A stretch of 64,000 nt of DNA from Favolaschia claudopus (Eukaryota; Basidiomycota; Agaricomycetes; Agaricales; Mycenaceae). The stretch is from contig JAWWNJ010000050.1 of NCBI GenBank assembly GCA_037176885.1, positions 1,364,001 through 1,428,000 of the forward strand, given 5' to 3'. The position numbers and the translations under genes are program-made. The notes under the pieces were generated by a model. The model was not told the origin of the DNA. It saw nothing but the letters and a program-made list of their open reading frames with translations, and made no database searches. Shown here in pieces: positions 32,452 to 43,612 of the stretch (positions are counted from its first letter, which is position 1; each line of letters starts with the position of its first letter).

Positions 32452-33117
32452 GAAACAGGTTTTATATACCTGGAGTGGGCTACTTGAAGACGAGGACTCA
32501 TTGCCGGATGATTGGACATATACAAGGGGGGTTTTAGTGGGTATACAGCCTGAGAAAATTGTAAAGTCACATACGGCTGGAGTCCCACACTGGTTTTATC
32601 CATTTCCTCCCGGACATTTCCCCGGCATATTCTGGTCCACAACCAGTAACCCAAGCGGACGACTCGGAATGCTTCTGCGAGGAAAACGTGTCGAGTTACT
32701 GTACCTTGCTTGTCAAGGTCTCTCCACCCTCTAGTCTCGGATACCCCAGACCTTCCTGCGTAATCCTTGTTGGCGTAGTTTACGCAGAGCCGGAGCTCTT
32801 TCCTAATCTGTAATTCCAATGACAGTTTTGACGTTTGAGTGATTTTCGTGATGATGGATGTGGGGACTTAGGAAGGTCTGGGCCACTTCCGGACCTACCA
32901 TAACCCCGCCGCTTGCTATGTCCAATGTCGACGCTGTATTAGGGCACTCGTCATCGAGCAATACACAATCTACGAGCTCAGAACACATCGAAAGCTAGAC
33001 CGGTGACCGTCTGTCTATGGAGCAATTGCGCAAGCTGTCGATAGACAGACCGGTCGATCTGAGTTTGAAATCCCATGTCACACCAACTTACCAAAAAAGG
33101 TTATTTCGTACAGTGGA
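32452..33117. other. No recognisable gene
   Basis: Opposite-strand ORFs near 32426-32819 overlap and show no family motif. Nothing else supported. Confidence 0.4.
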
Positions 33118-33687
33118 TATGATAGCGGACCGAACTTCGTGACAAGTCAGATACCTAATTTGGAAATTGTTACTGTGCACTCAGTTTTCACCCAATGGTA
33201 TTGAAACTGTGCAGAAATGACCATAAGAAGGAAGACTAGAGATCCCTCGGGTCAAAAGTCTCAAAATCCACAAAATCATTTTTCCTTCCACGGATTTCGC
33301 GCTTTCGGTCCGGGCCGAGACATAGCCGGTGGCTGTACGATTCCATCAGCGCATCAAATGTCTGCCGCACCACTGAACCTTGACCAAAACTCAACCAAAA
33401 CCAGGAGATTTCTGCCATGGATGTCTGCTGGGGTCAGAGTTGAGATACTGACTAACTTTAGGCCATGGGTTGATGCCTTTTTTTCCCAAAATCGCAAGTT
33501 AGGTACACACCCTTTTGACATTTTGCGCAAAAATTTCGCGCTTTTCTAACCCTAGACTAGGGTTACTTCGTTTTCTCTAAAATGCGAATTTTGCCTATAA
33601 ACCCACCCCAAGTTCCTGCTAAATCTCAAGTTTCAAAGAATTTTGGGCAAAATTCCGGCTTGATATGAAGTTGTGTCTGCTATCATA
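33118..33687. mobile_element. 570-bp MITE, TGATAGCGGAC family, copy 2
   Basis: Second copy of 18015-18583, same orientation and length (570 against 569 bp), with the same AACCCTAGACTAGGGTT palindrome and TA at both ends. Divergence is about one change every 15-20 bases by eye. Confidence 0.85.
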
Positions 33688-33734
33688 CGTGGCATCACGT
33701 GGTGCGACTGTGTCGCTGAATGTGTTCAGAACTC

Positions 33735-33852
33735 CTGCCCACGGCACAATCTCAGCTTGGTTCAAGCTCAGGTGTGCACAATAACACTCAGAAATGCTCA
33801 TTGTGTTGTTGAATTAAGAAATTTCATCGAAAATGTGCTGCTGCGAGGAACT
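33735..33852. repeat. 116-bp segment shared with the MFS fragment at 63 kb
   Basis: From GCCCACGGCACAATCTCAGC to AATTTCATCGAAAATGTGCT the sequence is the inverse of about 63533-63650, nearly identical. The outer flanks differ. At 63 kb it runs directly into an MFS transporter exon; here it runs into Gypsy sequence. Confidence 0.75.
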
Positions 33853-33889
33853 AGTGGAATAACCCAGTGTTGGCCGTAAGGGATACGAC

Positions 33890-34957
33890 GTGACATCTTC
33901 AAATTATTTGCGACAGAGACACGCGTTGGAGAAATCTGTTCTGGGGCGAAATGACACGGTTGATGGGGTCGAAACGCGCTTTAACGACTTCCTATCACCC
34001 ACAGGCAGATGGGCAAACCGAGATTCTGAACCAATTCATCGAGACCGCCTTGCGATGCTTCATCGGTTCAAAATCAGAATGGAAGCCGTTTGTGTACGCA
34101 CTTGGTCTGGCCTACAATACCACACCGCACTCGAGCTCCAGCTTCTCCCCAGCATTCCTCCTTCGTGGATTCCAGCCTCGAACATCGACTTTGCTGACTG
34201 GAATGCGACCGGTGGACCGTGCAGTCGACGCTGGGGAGACAAGTCATTAGCCGACGTCAAACTCGGAGCGGAAGGAACTGCTGATCCGAGCACGGAACAA
34301 AATCTCAACAGCACACAACTTCCCGAAAACGTCGACTCACGGCCCATCGAAGACCCTCGTGCTGGAGAAATGATACAACAATTCGAGGCTCTGCGACATC
34401 GCGCCAAGGAATCACTTTTGCTGGCTCAAGTCTTTCAACGACGGGCATACAATAAAGGCCGACTCATCAAAGAATTCGATGAAGGCGACCTTGTCTTGAT
34501 CAATCCCCACTCTCTTCGACTGCTGCGCGAGGAAAAAGGCGTTGGAAAGAAACTACTCCTCAAATACGATGGCCCATTCGAGATCAGTCAAAAGCTCGGT
34601 CCGGTTACATATCGACTCCGTCTACCGGTTTCGTACGGCATACATCCCATTATCAACATTGCTCACTTGGAGCCGTACCTGCCGTCTCCTACCGAATTCG
34701 GTGATCGCCCGTCTCGCTCATTAAATCGGGACGACTTTGACAAGCTTCCCGAGGTGGAAATTGAACAGATTGTCGGAGAGAGATGGAGAAAAATCCGCGG
34801 ACGCCGTGTTCAACAATACAAAGTGCGATGGAAAGGCCTAGGTTTTGGTCCAGAAGACGACGAGTGGCTCACCAAAAAGGCGCTCCGGAATGCACCTGAA
34901 ATCTTGGTGAAGTGGATTGACCAGGGCCGTGTCGTTCCTGCATTACCTGCCGTTTGA
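33890..34957 (+). pseudogene. Gypsy integrase C-terminus and chromodomain, frameshifted
   Basis: The end of a Ty3/Gypsy polyprotein. The integrase core end appears in one frame (TTSYHPQADGQTEILNQF at about 33985-34040, carrying the catalytic Glu), then the other frame carries EALRHRAKESLLLAQVFQRR, KYDGPFEISQKLGPVTYRLR (GPY/F-type module) and a chromodomain (EVEIEQIVGERWRKIRGRRV, QYKVRWKGLGFGPEDDEW). Chromodomains direct integration to chromatin marks. The frame change is near 34230. Upstream pol is missing from about 33890. The frame stops at 34957, just before a probable LTR. Confidence 0.85.
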
Positions 34958-34983
34958 TCCATTCCACCCGCTAATGATCCAGG

Positions 34984-35428
34984 TAATTGACAGTTCCCGC
35001 CAACTAACTGTCGGACCAACGAACAGTTACTGTCAATTAACGGCGCTACTCCTATTCTACTCAGCTTTTAAACTGTCTCTCGCTCCCCCGTTCACTCAGC
35101 ATCCTGCTTTCCTCTCACTGCAACATTTCCTCCTGATCTTTCATCGTCAACACCCCACCTCATACTATACTCCACCATGCGTCTATTCGATGTTCGCGAG
35201 TCCTTCGTATTCTCTACTCCGGAGTCTTCCTCTACTCCTACTGCCTGTACTTCGCCTCCGCTCACTGCCGCTACGCGTGCCTCGTCGATTCCACCTCTTC
35301 GTACTCCAACTCCACCCAACGATATGTGACGAAAGTTTACCGTAAGGCAATAGTTTCGGCACACGAGAGCTAGGTTGTGGCGAACAGAGTGACTGGTTTA
35401 AGTTCTAGATTCACCCAAGTCCTGTAAC
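34984..35428 (+). repeat. Probable 3' LTR of the plus-strand Gypsy element
   Basis: It begins TGACAGTTCCCGCC 27 bp after the pol stop. It contains inverted AACTGTC/GACAGTTAC-like words and a pyrimidine-rich region (TCTCGCTCCCCCGTTCACTC) resembling a retrotransposon promoter. No partner LTR is in the window, and the right border is uncertain because the MITE at 35429 abuts. Confidence 0.4.
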
Positions 35429-36309
35429 TACTCGGTGTTACAAAAAGTGACCGACAATGTGCCATTTTAGGCCGAATCGTGTAGTATTTCGTTGAGTCAA
35501 GCACATAGGAATGTTCATTGGGATAATCTGTACCCATTTGCATGGCAGTTTGTGAGAAACGACGCCGCGAATCTCTCGCACCAGTCGGTTCAATCTGACA
35601 GCTAACATTTTGCCTTATTTAGAAGAAACCATTTGGCTCTCGCTTTGTTGGCACAGGAAACACAGTTTTAAGTATTCTATATTGTATTTTATACACCATT
35701 CTATTGTCTGACCAAATTTGGTCTGTGTGAACCATGTCATTGGGGCTTTTTTGAGCGTCTGAATTCCACCACTCAGATTTGATTCAGTTTCAAGCTGGGT
35801 ATCAGCTCGTTTTGCTACAAAAAGATGGAACTAATGTAAAAATTCCAGCAGCTCTCTTGCTCTCTGTGTCAATCAAGTAACCAAGAGTTATTCAGCGACA
35901 TATATTATCATTATGTACCCTCCTCATTAACCGGGATCAACAACAAGGACAAATTGGAGGTGAAATATGCGCGACCTGTTTTCACACTATTTTGAGGCCG
36001 TTTTCGCAAAGTATTTTGTATGACTGGATGGGATAGTGTCGGCTTTATCAAATGCAAGTTGGAAATCCGGTGCGTTGATCAGATATTGTGGATATCTTTC
36101 GAGTTTTTGTGTGGTTTGTGCCAGCTGCATGCAAAATAGTATGACGTTCAGTTTCTTGACAAGCCTCAGGAGCCTCAAATGTCACGGATCTTTTCATGTA
36201 TGCTGTAGAGAATTGTCAGGGGTATACTTGAAGCGCGACACTTCAAAAAAATATCACGTGGCCGTGAAGGAGTGACCAAATTATCGGTTACTTTTTGTAA
36301 CACCGAGTA
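35429..36309. mobile_element. 881-bp MITE with TACTCGGTGTTACAAAAAGT termini
   Basis: TA-CTCGGTGTTACAAAAAGTG then ACCGA at the left and its inverse (one mismatch) at the right, TA at both ends. No transposase motif inside. The ends match the Tc1-like element at 61372 and the orphan end at 9484. Confidence 0.85.
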
Positions 36310-36492
36310 ATACATCTGAGTACTTATAGCATGTAAGTAAGTAAAACAAAGCGGAATGAGATCATCTATGAGCGCAGGATAATGTAGACGGAGCGGGAAG
36401 TGGATGTATGTCTAAGTACAACACGGTCACGAGACAAAAAGAAATGATGATGTTACATACGCCCTCCAGGTTGACGTGTCGGCAAACTCAAT
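36310..36492 (-). repeat. Likely 3' untranslated or LTR sequence of the minus-strand Gypsy element
   Basis: Downstream of the minus-strand coding end (36493), CTGGAGGGCG (a short purine tract) is followed by TATGTAACATC, which could be the polypurine tract and LTR start. The left side is cut by the MITE at 35429-36309. No second LTR was found. Confidence 0.3.
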
Positions 36493-37010
36493 CTAAGTCT
36501 GCATCTCATCAGAACCTCCCGCGGACGGTCCAGCGCGCTTCTCGGCGGCATCTTTCTCAGCAGCGGCCTTTTCAGAAGCCAACTCAGCCTCGATCCGAGC
36601 ATCCAATTCCTCTCTCTCCTTCTCCTCCTCCACCATACGGCTCTTCAACGCCAAGCGCTGAGCCATGGCCGTAACCCGCTCGTACTCCGGAGCATCCCGC
36701 TGTTGTCTCTTAACACGTCCCTCGGCCTTCGCACGCTCGCGGCTGTCCTGCCGGCGCAAGTCCATCTCCGTCAAGCGGTCCCAACGCGCCTGGGAAACAA
36801 GGACCTGCCCGGCAGGCGGCGCCTCGGCAAGGTCACTCTCGCGAACGGAATAGATGACGATGGAGGGGAGGTGATGGTCGGGATACCAGAGAGTGCGGCC
36901 CGACTCGATGTCGTAGTAAGCCCACTTCTCTCCGGAAAGGCAATGAGCATTGAGAATGCGCGCGAAGTCGACATAGCCCCGCGGCATGTCCTTGTAGCGA
37001 TTGGCGGGGT
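36493..37010 (-). CDS. Gypsy C-terminal extension, distal half (after MITE)
   Basis: This frame continues the pol tail across the hAT MITE: removing 37019-37454 and one duplication joins ...RVYIMFNYLLN to DPANRYKDMPRGYVDFARIL in frame. It has GEKWAYYDIESGRTLWYPDH, VSQARWDRLTEMDL, a long charged helix (RQDSRERAKAEGRVKRQQRD to AEKDAAEKRAG) and ends SDEMQT. The helix is probably a coiled coil. I know no function. It could be a separate downstream ORF starting at MPNHKHS (about 37700) rather than part of pol. Confidence 0.55.
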
Positions 37011-37018
37011 CGTTAAGG

Positions 37019-37454
37019 TAGTGTTGCCGGAAGCTGGAGCTAGCTCCGAGCTGAGTTCAACTCCAACTCGACCCCTTCCCAAAAGCGGCATCTCGAGGTG
37101 ATGCCAGCTCCCCTCGACTCCACCCTCGTCACCCAAAGCGGACGACGTGACATTTCTGGTGGTGTAACTGAGCGACATCACACTCCCTCCCCAGTTTCTG
37201 TATTGGCCGTTTCTTGGCCGTTTTCGACGTAGAAAAAGCAGTTTGAGCTTGAAGAGAGCTCAGGAAAACCTTCCACATCAAAATTTGGTACATTCTCCCC
37301 TAAAACTTTGCCCTTCGGGTGGAAAGATGAACCCTGGGACACTAGATTCCCATATCCGGTATCAGCTCTGCCGGTCAACTCGAGCCGACAGCGAGCTGAT
37401 GGGCAATCAACGTTCAACTCGAGTTCAGCTCCAACTCAGCTCCCGGCAACACTA
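37019..37454. mobile_element. hAT-type MITE, copy B (8-bp duplication CGTTAAGG)
   Basis: TAGTGTTGCCGGAAGCTGG at 37019 and the inverse ending CCCGGCAACACTA at 37454, flanked by direct CGTTAAGG (37011-37018 and 37455-37462). Arms are rich in GAGCTGAGTT / AACTCGAGTT words. It shares terminal TAGTGTTGCCGG with the MITE at 20243. It disrupts the Gypsy C-terminal extension. Confidence 0.92.
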
Positions 37455-37462
37455 CGTTAAGG

Positions 37463-40400
37463 AGGTAATTGAACATGATGTATACGCGGACCAGCATCGC
37501 GGGAACAACGTGGGTGGTTTCGTTATCAGGGTCGCGAAGGTGGAAGGTGTGATCGTCAATATGCTGGAGCCAATGTGAATTGTTGAAGTCGAGGAATTTA
37601 GCGAGGGCGACGATGTCCTTCCCAAGCACTCCGTTGACACGGAAGCCGGAAGACTGGGTGGAAGAAGAGGAGGATTTGTTGGAGTGTTTGTGGTTGGGCA
37701 TTGCGGGGAATGGGATAACGGTTGAGGAAGTAGAGGATGAGTAAGAGGTAGAGGACAACTCGGGATTGAGTTCCACAAACAACTTCAGAGGGTTTATATA
37801 TCCACTCTGAATTGAGACATACCTCTGTTCCGCATGAATCAAGACGATATCCACAGAGAATACGTCAATGTCTTCCTCGGGTAATTTCCCAGACCCGAGC
37901 GGAAGTTCAGAAATCTCGGATATTCCGATAGACTCAAAATAATCCTGTAAGGCGATGAGATGACTCGCCTGAGAGTATGGCATCCAAGAGCGATCCCCGG
38001 ATTGCCATTGAACTTCAAAGACAGCATTAGCACGCCGTCCCGAGTGCCCCACAATTTTATCAATAGCCCATTCGTGGGTTGTTGCATTGGTGGAAACATC
38101 CAGCTGAGTTTCCAGCCTCCCTGGGAAGCGGCGGTCATCATTCGGCACATGGATCCGAAGTAATGAAGAGTGGAAGACATTGTGTACACCGCGCTGTTTC
38201 ATATTCGGAGGCAGTTCAATCTGAAATGAATTATTCCCGAAGTCTCGGAGAATGCGGTAAGGACCAATGAATTTAGGAATTAGCTTACGAGCTAATCCCT
38301 TCTCAAATTTGAGGTTCTTGGTTGAAAGATAAACCAAGTCTCCTTGCACAAAAGGTGCGGCTTGCCTTCGCCTATTTGCGTTGCGAGTTTGTTTGACGCG
38401 AGCAGCAAGAACTGCGTCATGAGCTGCCATAATGGCGAGCCGACGTTGTAACGCAAGATTAGCGATCCCAGGGTACTCTCGAGTACGATCGGAGTCCCAG
38501 ATCAAGGACCGAGGCATCCGCCCGTTGTTCAGAAAGAATGGAGTATAGCCCGACGTTGTCTCAGAACGAGCGGAATTGAGTGCAAATTCCACAGCAGGTA
38601 ATTTTGCAACCCAATCCTTCTGTTTCTCGCCAATGCACTGCCTAAGCATCTGGGTAACGGTACGGTTCGCCCGTTCCGTGCTGCCATCCGTCTCGGGATG
38701 ATACGCACTTGACATTCTCAGCTTGGTCCCAATCAATTCATGAAGTCGACGCCAGAAGTTACTGGTAAACAGAACATCGCGGTCACTCACGATGGATTTA
38801 GGTAGCCCGTGTGATTTGTACACATGTTCAAACATAAGCTCGGCCATCTGCTTAGCAGTGTAGTTGATACGGCTTGGGATAATGTGAACCATGCCTGTTA
38901 ATAAACAAATTACAACTGTAATCGAATTGAACACGCTATCGCGGTTCTTAGACTCGGGGAGAGGTCCCACAAAGTCTACCCCAATCGATTCCCAAGGCTG
39001 AGTAGGAGGATTAAGTGAATGAAGAAATCCGTAGGGTTTCTGATTGTTCGGCTTACTGTGTTTGCAAGTTTTGCACGAGTCGCAATAGATTTGCGTATCA
39101 GGAACTAAATCCTTCCACCACACATACTCCCGAAGGTAGTCCGTGGTTTTGCGAGGCCCAAGGTGCGCTAGAACAGAATGAGCCTCCGAAATGATAATTT
39201 CTCGGATATTCCTTCCCTTATACTTCAGATGAGGGATACAAAGGACTTTACGGTCGTGTTCACAGAGAAAAATAAGCCCTTCAGAGACCTCGAAGTTCTT
39301 GAAGGCTTTTGGAGTTGCCAGAATGTCCTTGAAGAACGAATCTTGGTCGTATTTATGCTGTAAGAACTTCACCAAGTCCAAGCCCTCAGTCCCTCCAGAG
39401 ACCACAGGAAAGAGAGAAGGATCCATGTCCTTTAATTGTTGCTCAAGTTCAGACAATGTAGGCGGTCGTGGAGTCGACGGTTCAAGAGGTGGAGGCTCGT
39501 CTGTCGAGGTAGACGGAGGAAAAGACTCCGTTGATGGCGGATTTGCTTCCGGGATCAAAGTCTGATCCCCGCTGTCAAAGGCTTTTGCCTCCGCACTTGA
39601 CTTCATGTCGGTGCCTCCTCTTGACTTCGCGTCAGAGCGACTTGACTTCGCGTCAGTCTTTTTCACTTTCGATTCATTGGTACTCCCGCCCTCCTTTGCT
39701 TCTCCTGGAGATGCAAAATTCTGCCTGTCAACGCCACGAGTCATGGACCTCAAAACACGACCCTCTTGGGTATGTTTTGCTTCAGCAGCCTTCTGCTTAA
39801 GCTTCTGATCAGCAACTCGCGTAGCAGACCTCAAAACTCGGTCACTTGCCATCGCTTTTGCCTCAGAGCCAGCAAAAACCGGCATGGAGATAGAGTGGAT
39901 GTCCAGAGCATCATTATCCACTACATCGTGGTACGTGTACTCACTTCTAGCACGAACAGTTCCCGGTGCTTCATTTGAGTAGATGCGAGACAGTGCATCT
40001 GCAAGAACATTCTCTGTACCAGGAATATACACGATCTCGAAATCAAATTCGGACATCTTCTCCATCCACCGAGCCTGTCGACCCGAGAGATTTTTCTGAT
40101 TCATGAAATGAATGAGGCCCTTATGGTCAGTGATCCATTTAAAATGAAATCCCTGGAGTATGTCGCGATGCCTCAGCATCGCTTCAACGCCTGCTAACAT
40201 TTCAATCTCATGCACAGGGTAGTTTTGCTGCGCAGAGTTGAGTTTCGCACTAAAGAATGCCGCAACTTTGGCTGATTTCCAATCAGCGCCTTGGCTCACA
40301 ACTCCAGCGATTGCAGAACTGGATCCGTCTGTTACGAGAAACGCAGGGTCCGCATCAGGTCCGTATCTTAATGGAACACGACGATGCTCGCGAGATTGAT

Positions 40401-40719
40401 GAATAATCTTTTTGCAGTCTTCAAAAGCCCTTTGCTGAGTATAACCCCAGCGAAATGGCACGGTATCTCCAGTTAATCCGTGGAGAATACCCATCGGTTC
40501 ACGAATACGAGCCAAGTCATCGGCAAGATACCCAATCGAACCCAGGAATGCACGCAGTAAGTCCCTATTGGTTGGGGTTTTCCAGTTTAAGACACTGTCG
40601 ACTTTGTCAGGATCCATTCGGATACCATCATCGTCAACAATGCGACCAAGGACCTTCATTTCCGGCTTCAAAAATTGAAGTTTATGCTCACTGAGGTAAA
40701 GCGTCTCACGCTTCAACAC
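37463..40719 (-). CDS. Gypsy pol: RT end, RNase H, integrase, chromodomain-like module, extension
   Basis: About 1,085 codons. Order: RT thumb (MKVLGRIVDDDGIRMDPDKV), RNase H (AFLVTDGSSSAIAGVVSQG, HEIEMLAGVEAMLRHR, ITDHKGLIHFM, GTENVLADALSR), a Ser/Lys/Asp-rich linker (about 290-430), integrase HHCC region (HSVLAHLGPRKTTDYLREY, CDSCKTCKHSKP), core (IGVDFVGPLP, SIVSDRDVLFTSNFW, HPETDGSTERANRTV), a GPY-like module (KLIPKFIGPYRILRDFG) and a chromodomain-like fold (IDKIVGHSGRRANAVFEVQW). After about residue 970 a tail not typical of Gypsy pol begins (MPNHKHSNKSSSSSTQSSGF, GVLGKDIVALAKFLDFNNSH). RNase H and integrase catalytic residues are present. The upstream RT is in another frame. Confidence 0.88.
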
Positions 40720-40742
40720 GTCTATAATAGATTTAACATGCT

Positions 40743-41620
40743 TTACATGCTCCTCAAGAGTTTCGGAATAGATGATGATATCGACCTTCCAATGAAGTCG
40801 GAGAATAGATAGTTCATCAAGGATTGGTACGTTGCGGGTGCATTACAGTCACCTATTTGGATTACTAGGCTGACCATATTACCGTCAGGAGTTGTTACTG
40901 TGGTACGGTCCACATGTTCAGGAATTATACGAATTTGTTCGTAGGCATCCTGCCCATCAATCAGCGATCGATATTTACACCGAGCAACTCGGCGCAAAAT
41001 ACCTTCCATGTCCGGAAGCGGAGAAGACAATTTGTGAGTATTTTTGTTGCGTGCTCGCAAGTCAACCACGGTGCGTAGTTTCGGCGGGTTGGTCTTCGCT
41101 TTCGGAATTAACAGCATCGGAACAGTATTGCCCGAGCTCGTTATCTTCCAGCGCCCGGTTTTCAGATAGTTCCGACGCTTTTCATCCCATTGAGGACGAA
41201 GGGCCTCGGGACACCGAGACGGTCTCCAAGGTAAAATTTTCTTCTCATCAATGAGAGGTATGGTATGATTGATAGCACGCAGCGGAGGTAAAGGAGTTTC
41301 CGCTGCCTTTCTGCAGATGGGTTTTGCGTATTCCATCAACTCATCACGAGCAGCTTGAACCGTGTTCTCAGCAAGCTCAGCCGAATGCGAATATATCTTC
41401 GCAGTTGCGACACCGGAAAGAGGTAAGCATTTCGCACTTCCAACGCAAACTCGAGCGGGGTTGAGCCCAATATTAACTTGATGTTGAAACAGCCATGCCG
41501 TTCCAAGAATCAAGTCATAACCACTCACATTGGCAAGATAGAAAGTACGTGGACAATTAATGTCTTGATACTTGAAGCTCACTTCAACTGAGTGATTAAT
41601 TTTCGCACATCCGCAAGCAT
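40743..41620 (-). pseudogene. Gypsy aspartic protease end and RT start, frameshifted at the RT active site
   Basis: Reading leftwards: protease end (NHSVEVSFKYQDINCPRTF, SGYDLILGTAWLFQHQV), then RT fingers/palm (WKITSSGNTVPMLLIPKAKT, LRTVVDLRARNKNTHKLSSP, CKYRSLIDGQDAYEQIRIIP, GDCNAPATYQSLMNYLFSDF). Just after this, near 40780, the frame changes, and the expected YxDD catalytic box is not intact: a few codons are missing and only an ASP-ILE-rich remnant precedes IIYSETLEEH. The protease DSG/DTG active site upstream is also absent. The element cannot make a working RT. Confidence 0.85.
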
Positions 41621-42530
41621 TTTCAACAAATACGATAATTTAGGTAGCGCACTTGGTCTACCGAATTCAACTTCAACTGTATCGCGTTCGATTTCAATTG
41701 ATTGAATTACTTCGAATAATCGAATCTCCTGTTCTGAATACGACGTCTCAAAGAGAAGATACAAATAGCCGAAGCCATCTTCCGTATCAAACGTATTCCA
41801 ACGAATACTTTCTTCATGTTCAATTTTACCGCGCTTTCGGCGGATCCAATTTACAAGGTTGAACCGCCAGTTCATCAGATATTCCTCTGGCAGGTCCAAC
41901 TGCCAACGAGAACCTCGTTTGCTCGCTCCCGAGACAATATATAATCCGGGATACTTCTTGCGAACATGGTAAGTTGAAAGTTCAGAGTATTTTTCAACCC
42001 GTTCATTCAAATATTGATTTGCTCCGTTGCAGAGTAGATCATCAATTGGCACTTGATGAAGTGGACGAGATGGTTCAGCTTCCCTTTCAAGCTGATACAA
42101 CCGCTCACTGGCGTACCACGCCGCGATCTCAAATTCTTCATCGAATAATCGACCTTTCGGTACGATCGTGATCTCATGGAAATATTCATCCCAAACAATC
42201 CATTGCCGGTCTACGACTTGATCAAGATAGAAACGACGTCTATCCCGACAAGGTCTGTCTATTTCGACAAGTTCATCGCCTGGATAAGGCTGTAGAAATT
42301 CAAGAACGGCACATGCGCCCTCCGCTACAAGATCACCAATGCGATCCGTTCGAAGTCGTTTATTTTCGGATTTTGATGATGGAACTTCCTGAAAATTCAG
42401 AACTTGGCAGAGGAGATCTAAACGATCATCCAGTGTCTCTCCAGGGTTCCCTGAAAGCTTCAAACCGGAAATAATTGAAGGTTTTTCTTCATCATCAAAG
42501 CCATCAAACTCATCAATTTCAGAGTCCTCA
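41588..42530 (-). CDS. Uncharacterised ORF upstream of the Gypsy protease, 5'-truncated
   Basis: About 310 codons stay open leftwards from the Ngaro junction. The segment starts acidic (SEIDEFDGFDDEEKPSIISG) and has Trp-rich stretches (VVDRQWIVWDEYFHEITIVP, EYLMNWRFNLVNWIRRKRG, YLYLLFETSYSEQEIRLFEV), ending KMLADVRKLITQLK. It has no zinc knuckle and no protease motif, and I do not recognise it. Position suggests either a Gag-like product of this Gypsy or an older gene into which elements inserted. No start codon is available before the Ngaro sequence, so the N-terminus is lost. Open length suggests recent coding use. Confidence 0.5.
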
Positions 42531-43415
42531 GGGCGCAGCGGCGGAAGGCACAGCCGCGGCGCCTGCGAGGGCACAGGAGAAGAGAGGGTGGGCACCTCCG
42601 CATCCCCGGCAGACATGGCGGCGCGGGCACGAAGGTGCGTCACAACCCACAGTAGCGTTGTTGTAATTGTAGCATACCTGGGTGCGAGCAGCGCTGGCTG
42701 GAGCAGGAGAAGGAGCAGGCAGGGTGGGCGGCATAAGGAGGAGGGGAGTGAGGAGGAGCTTGGTGTGCAGGTGAGAGTCACCCCTGCTCCAGGAGATGGG
42801 GTTGAAGAAGGGGTCACGACTCCGAGCCTGCACAAAAGCAACGTGGTAGTCCAAGACGGACGCCCACGGAAACGCGCGCGCAAAGCCGATGACGTTGGTG
42901 AGGTGCGCGTTGAGGGCCTGGGCAGCAGGGAGGGCGGAGTTCTCATTCTGGAGCACGGCAGAGAAAATTGCCCAGGCTTCGGCGAAAGTAGCAACGTCGG
43001 GGACTTCGCGGAGCAGCGCAGTGGCGCCGGTGACAGTGGGGACCGGGGTAAACACCAGTCCGCCATCAGCGTTGGTGGTGAGGACGAGGGGGATGGGCGG
43101 TGGGGCAGAGACGGTGTGGAGGAGGCGACCGAGGTGGGTCGGCGGGAACTCGAACTTGCCGATTTGCGTGATGACGTCGGCGGCAAGGTGCGGGTAGAGA
43201 ACAGAAGTAAGCAGGGCCGGGTACTTACCATTAGAAGCGGGCGGGAACGCCAAGGGGCCGGCGGGGGCGCCAGTGAGCTGCTCAATAGCAGACGCCGCCG
43301 GTCGCTTCGAAATCTCGCCGGAGAGATTATTAACAACTCCCGCCAAATCTTCCATGATCTTTTTGAGGTCGTTGAACTGCGAGGCAGTGGGGGCCGTGTC
43401 AGTGGTGCCGGTCAT
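42528..43415 (-). CDS. Ngaro Gag-like protein with Cys-His finger
   Basis: 295 aa from MTGTTDTAPTASQFNDLKKI. It has a coiled region with GVVNNLSGEISKRP near residues 25-40, a hydrophobic capsid-like middle (VATFAEAWAIFSAVLQNENS, LNAHLTNVIGFARAFPWASV), and a C-terminal Cys-His finger (CYNYNNATVGCDAPSC then PRRHVCRGCGGAHPLFSC). The same finger type opens the RT/RNase H ORF at 56595. The open frame is complete with start and stop, though the element is truncated. Confidence 0.65.
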   Translation of the reverse strand: MTGTTDTAPTASQFNDLKKIMEDLAGVVNNLSGEISKRPAASAIEQLTGAPAGPLAFPPASNGKYPALLTSVLYPHLAADVITQIGKFEFPPTHLGRLLHTVSAPPPIPLVLTTNADGGLVFTPVPTVTGATALLREVPDVATFAEAWAIFSAVLQNENSALPAAQALNAHLTNVIGFARAFPWASVLDYHVAFVQARSRDPFFNPISWSRGDSHLHTKLLLTPLLLMPPTLPAPSPAPASAARTQVCYNYNNATVGCDAPSCPRRHVCRGCGGAHPLFSCALAGAAAVPSAAAP

Positions 43416-43612
43416 CGTCGACGGGAGCAGTGATGGGAGGTGAGGTGATGATGAAGAAAGAACGACAAAGAAAAACTAAGGAGGAGGAGGGCAGCGAAGG
43501 CGGGGAGAAAGCGAACGTGGTGGGAGGAAGCAAAAAAGATGAGATGACGAGGAGGGGATGACGTGATCTTAGCCAATCCCCTTGGTCTCTCCAGACCATC
43601 CATGTATGATAG
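42528..43612 (-). mobile_element. Ngaro/DIRS-like 5' end: A1 repeat plus Gag
   Basis: On the minus strand the unit starts TGGATGGTCTGGAGAGACC (43612 leftwards) and runs about 200 bp through the same sequence as 1023-1220 at the other Ngaro. The Gag ORF follows and stops at 42528. Pol and recombinase are missing; the sequence switches to the unknown ORF at about 42530. Confidence 0.75.

Noticed and set aside
41579..43336. Single 585-aa minus-strand ORF as one protein
   Set aside because: The first 270 residues are a shadow frame of the Ngaro Gag; only the part after about 42530 looks like independent coding sequence.
42588..43433. 281-aa plus-strand ORF
   Set aside because: Antisense to the Ngaro Gag, whose Cys-His finger and repeat context support the minus strand.
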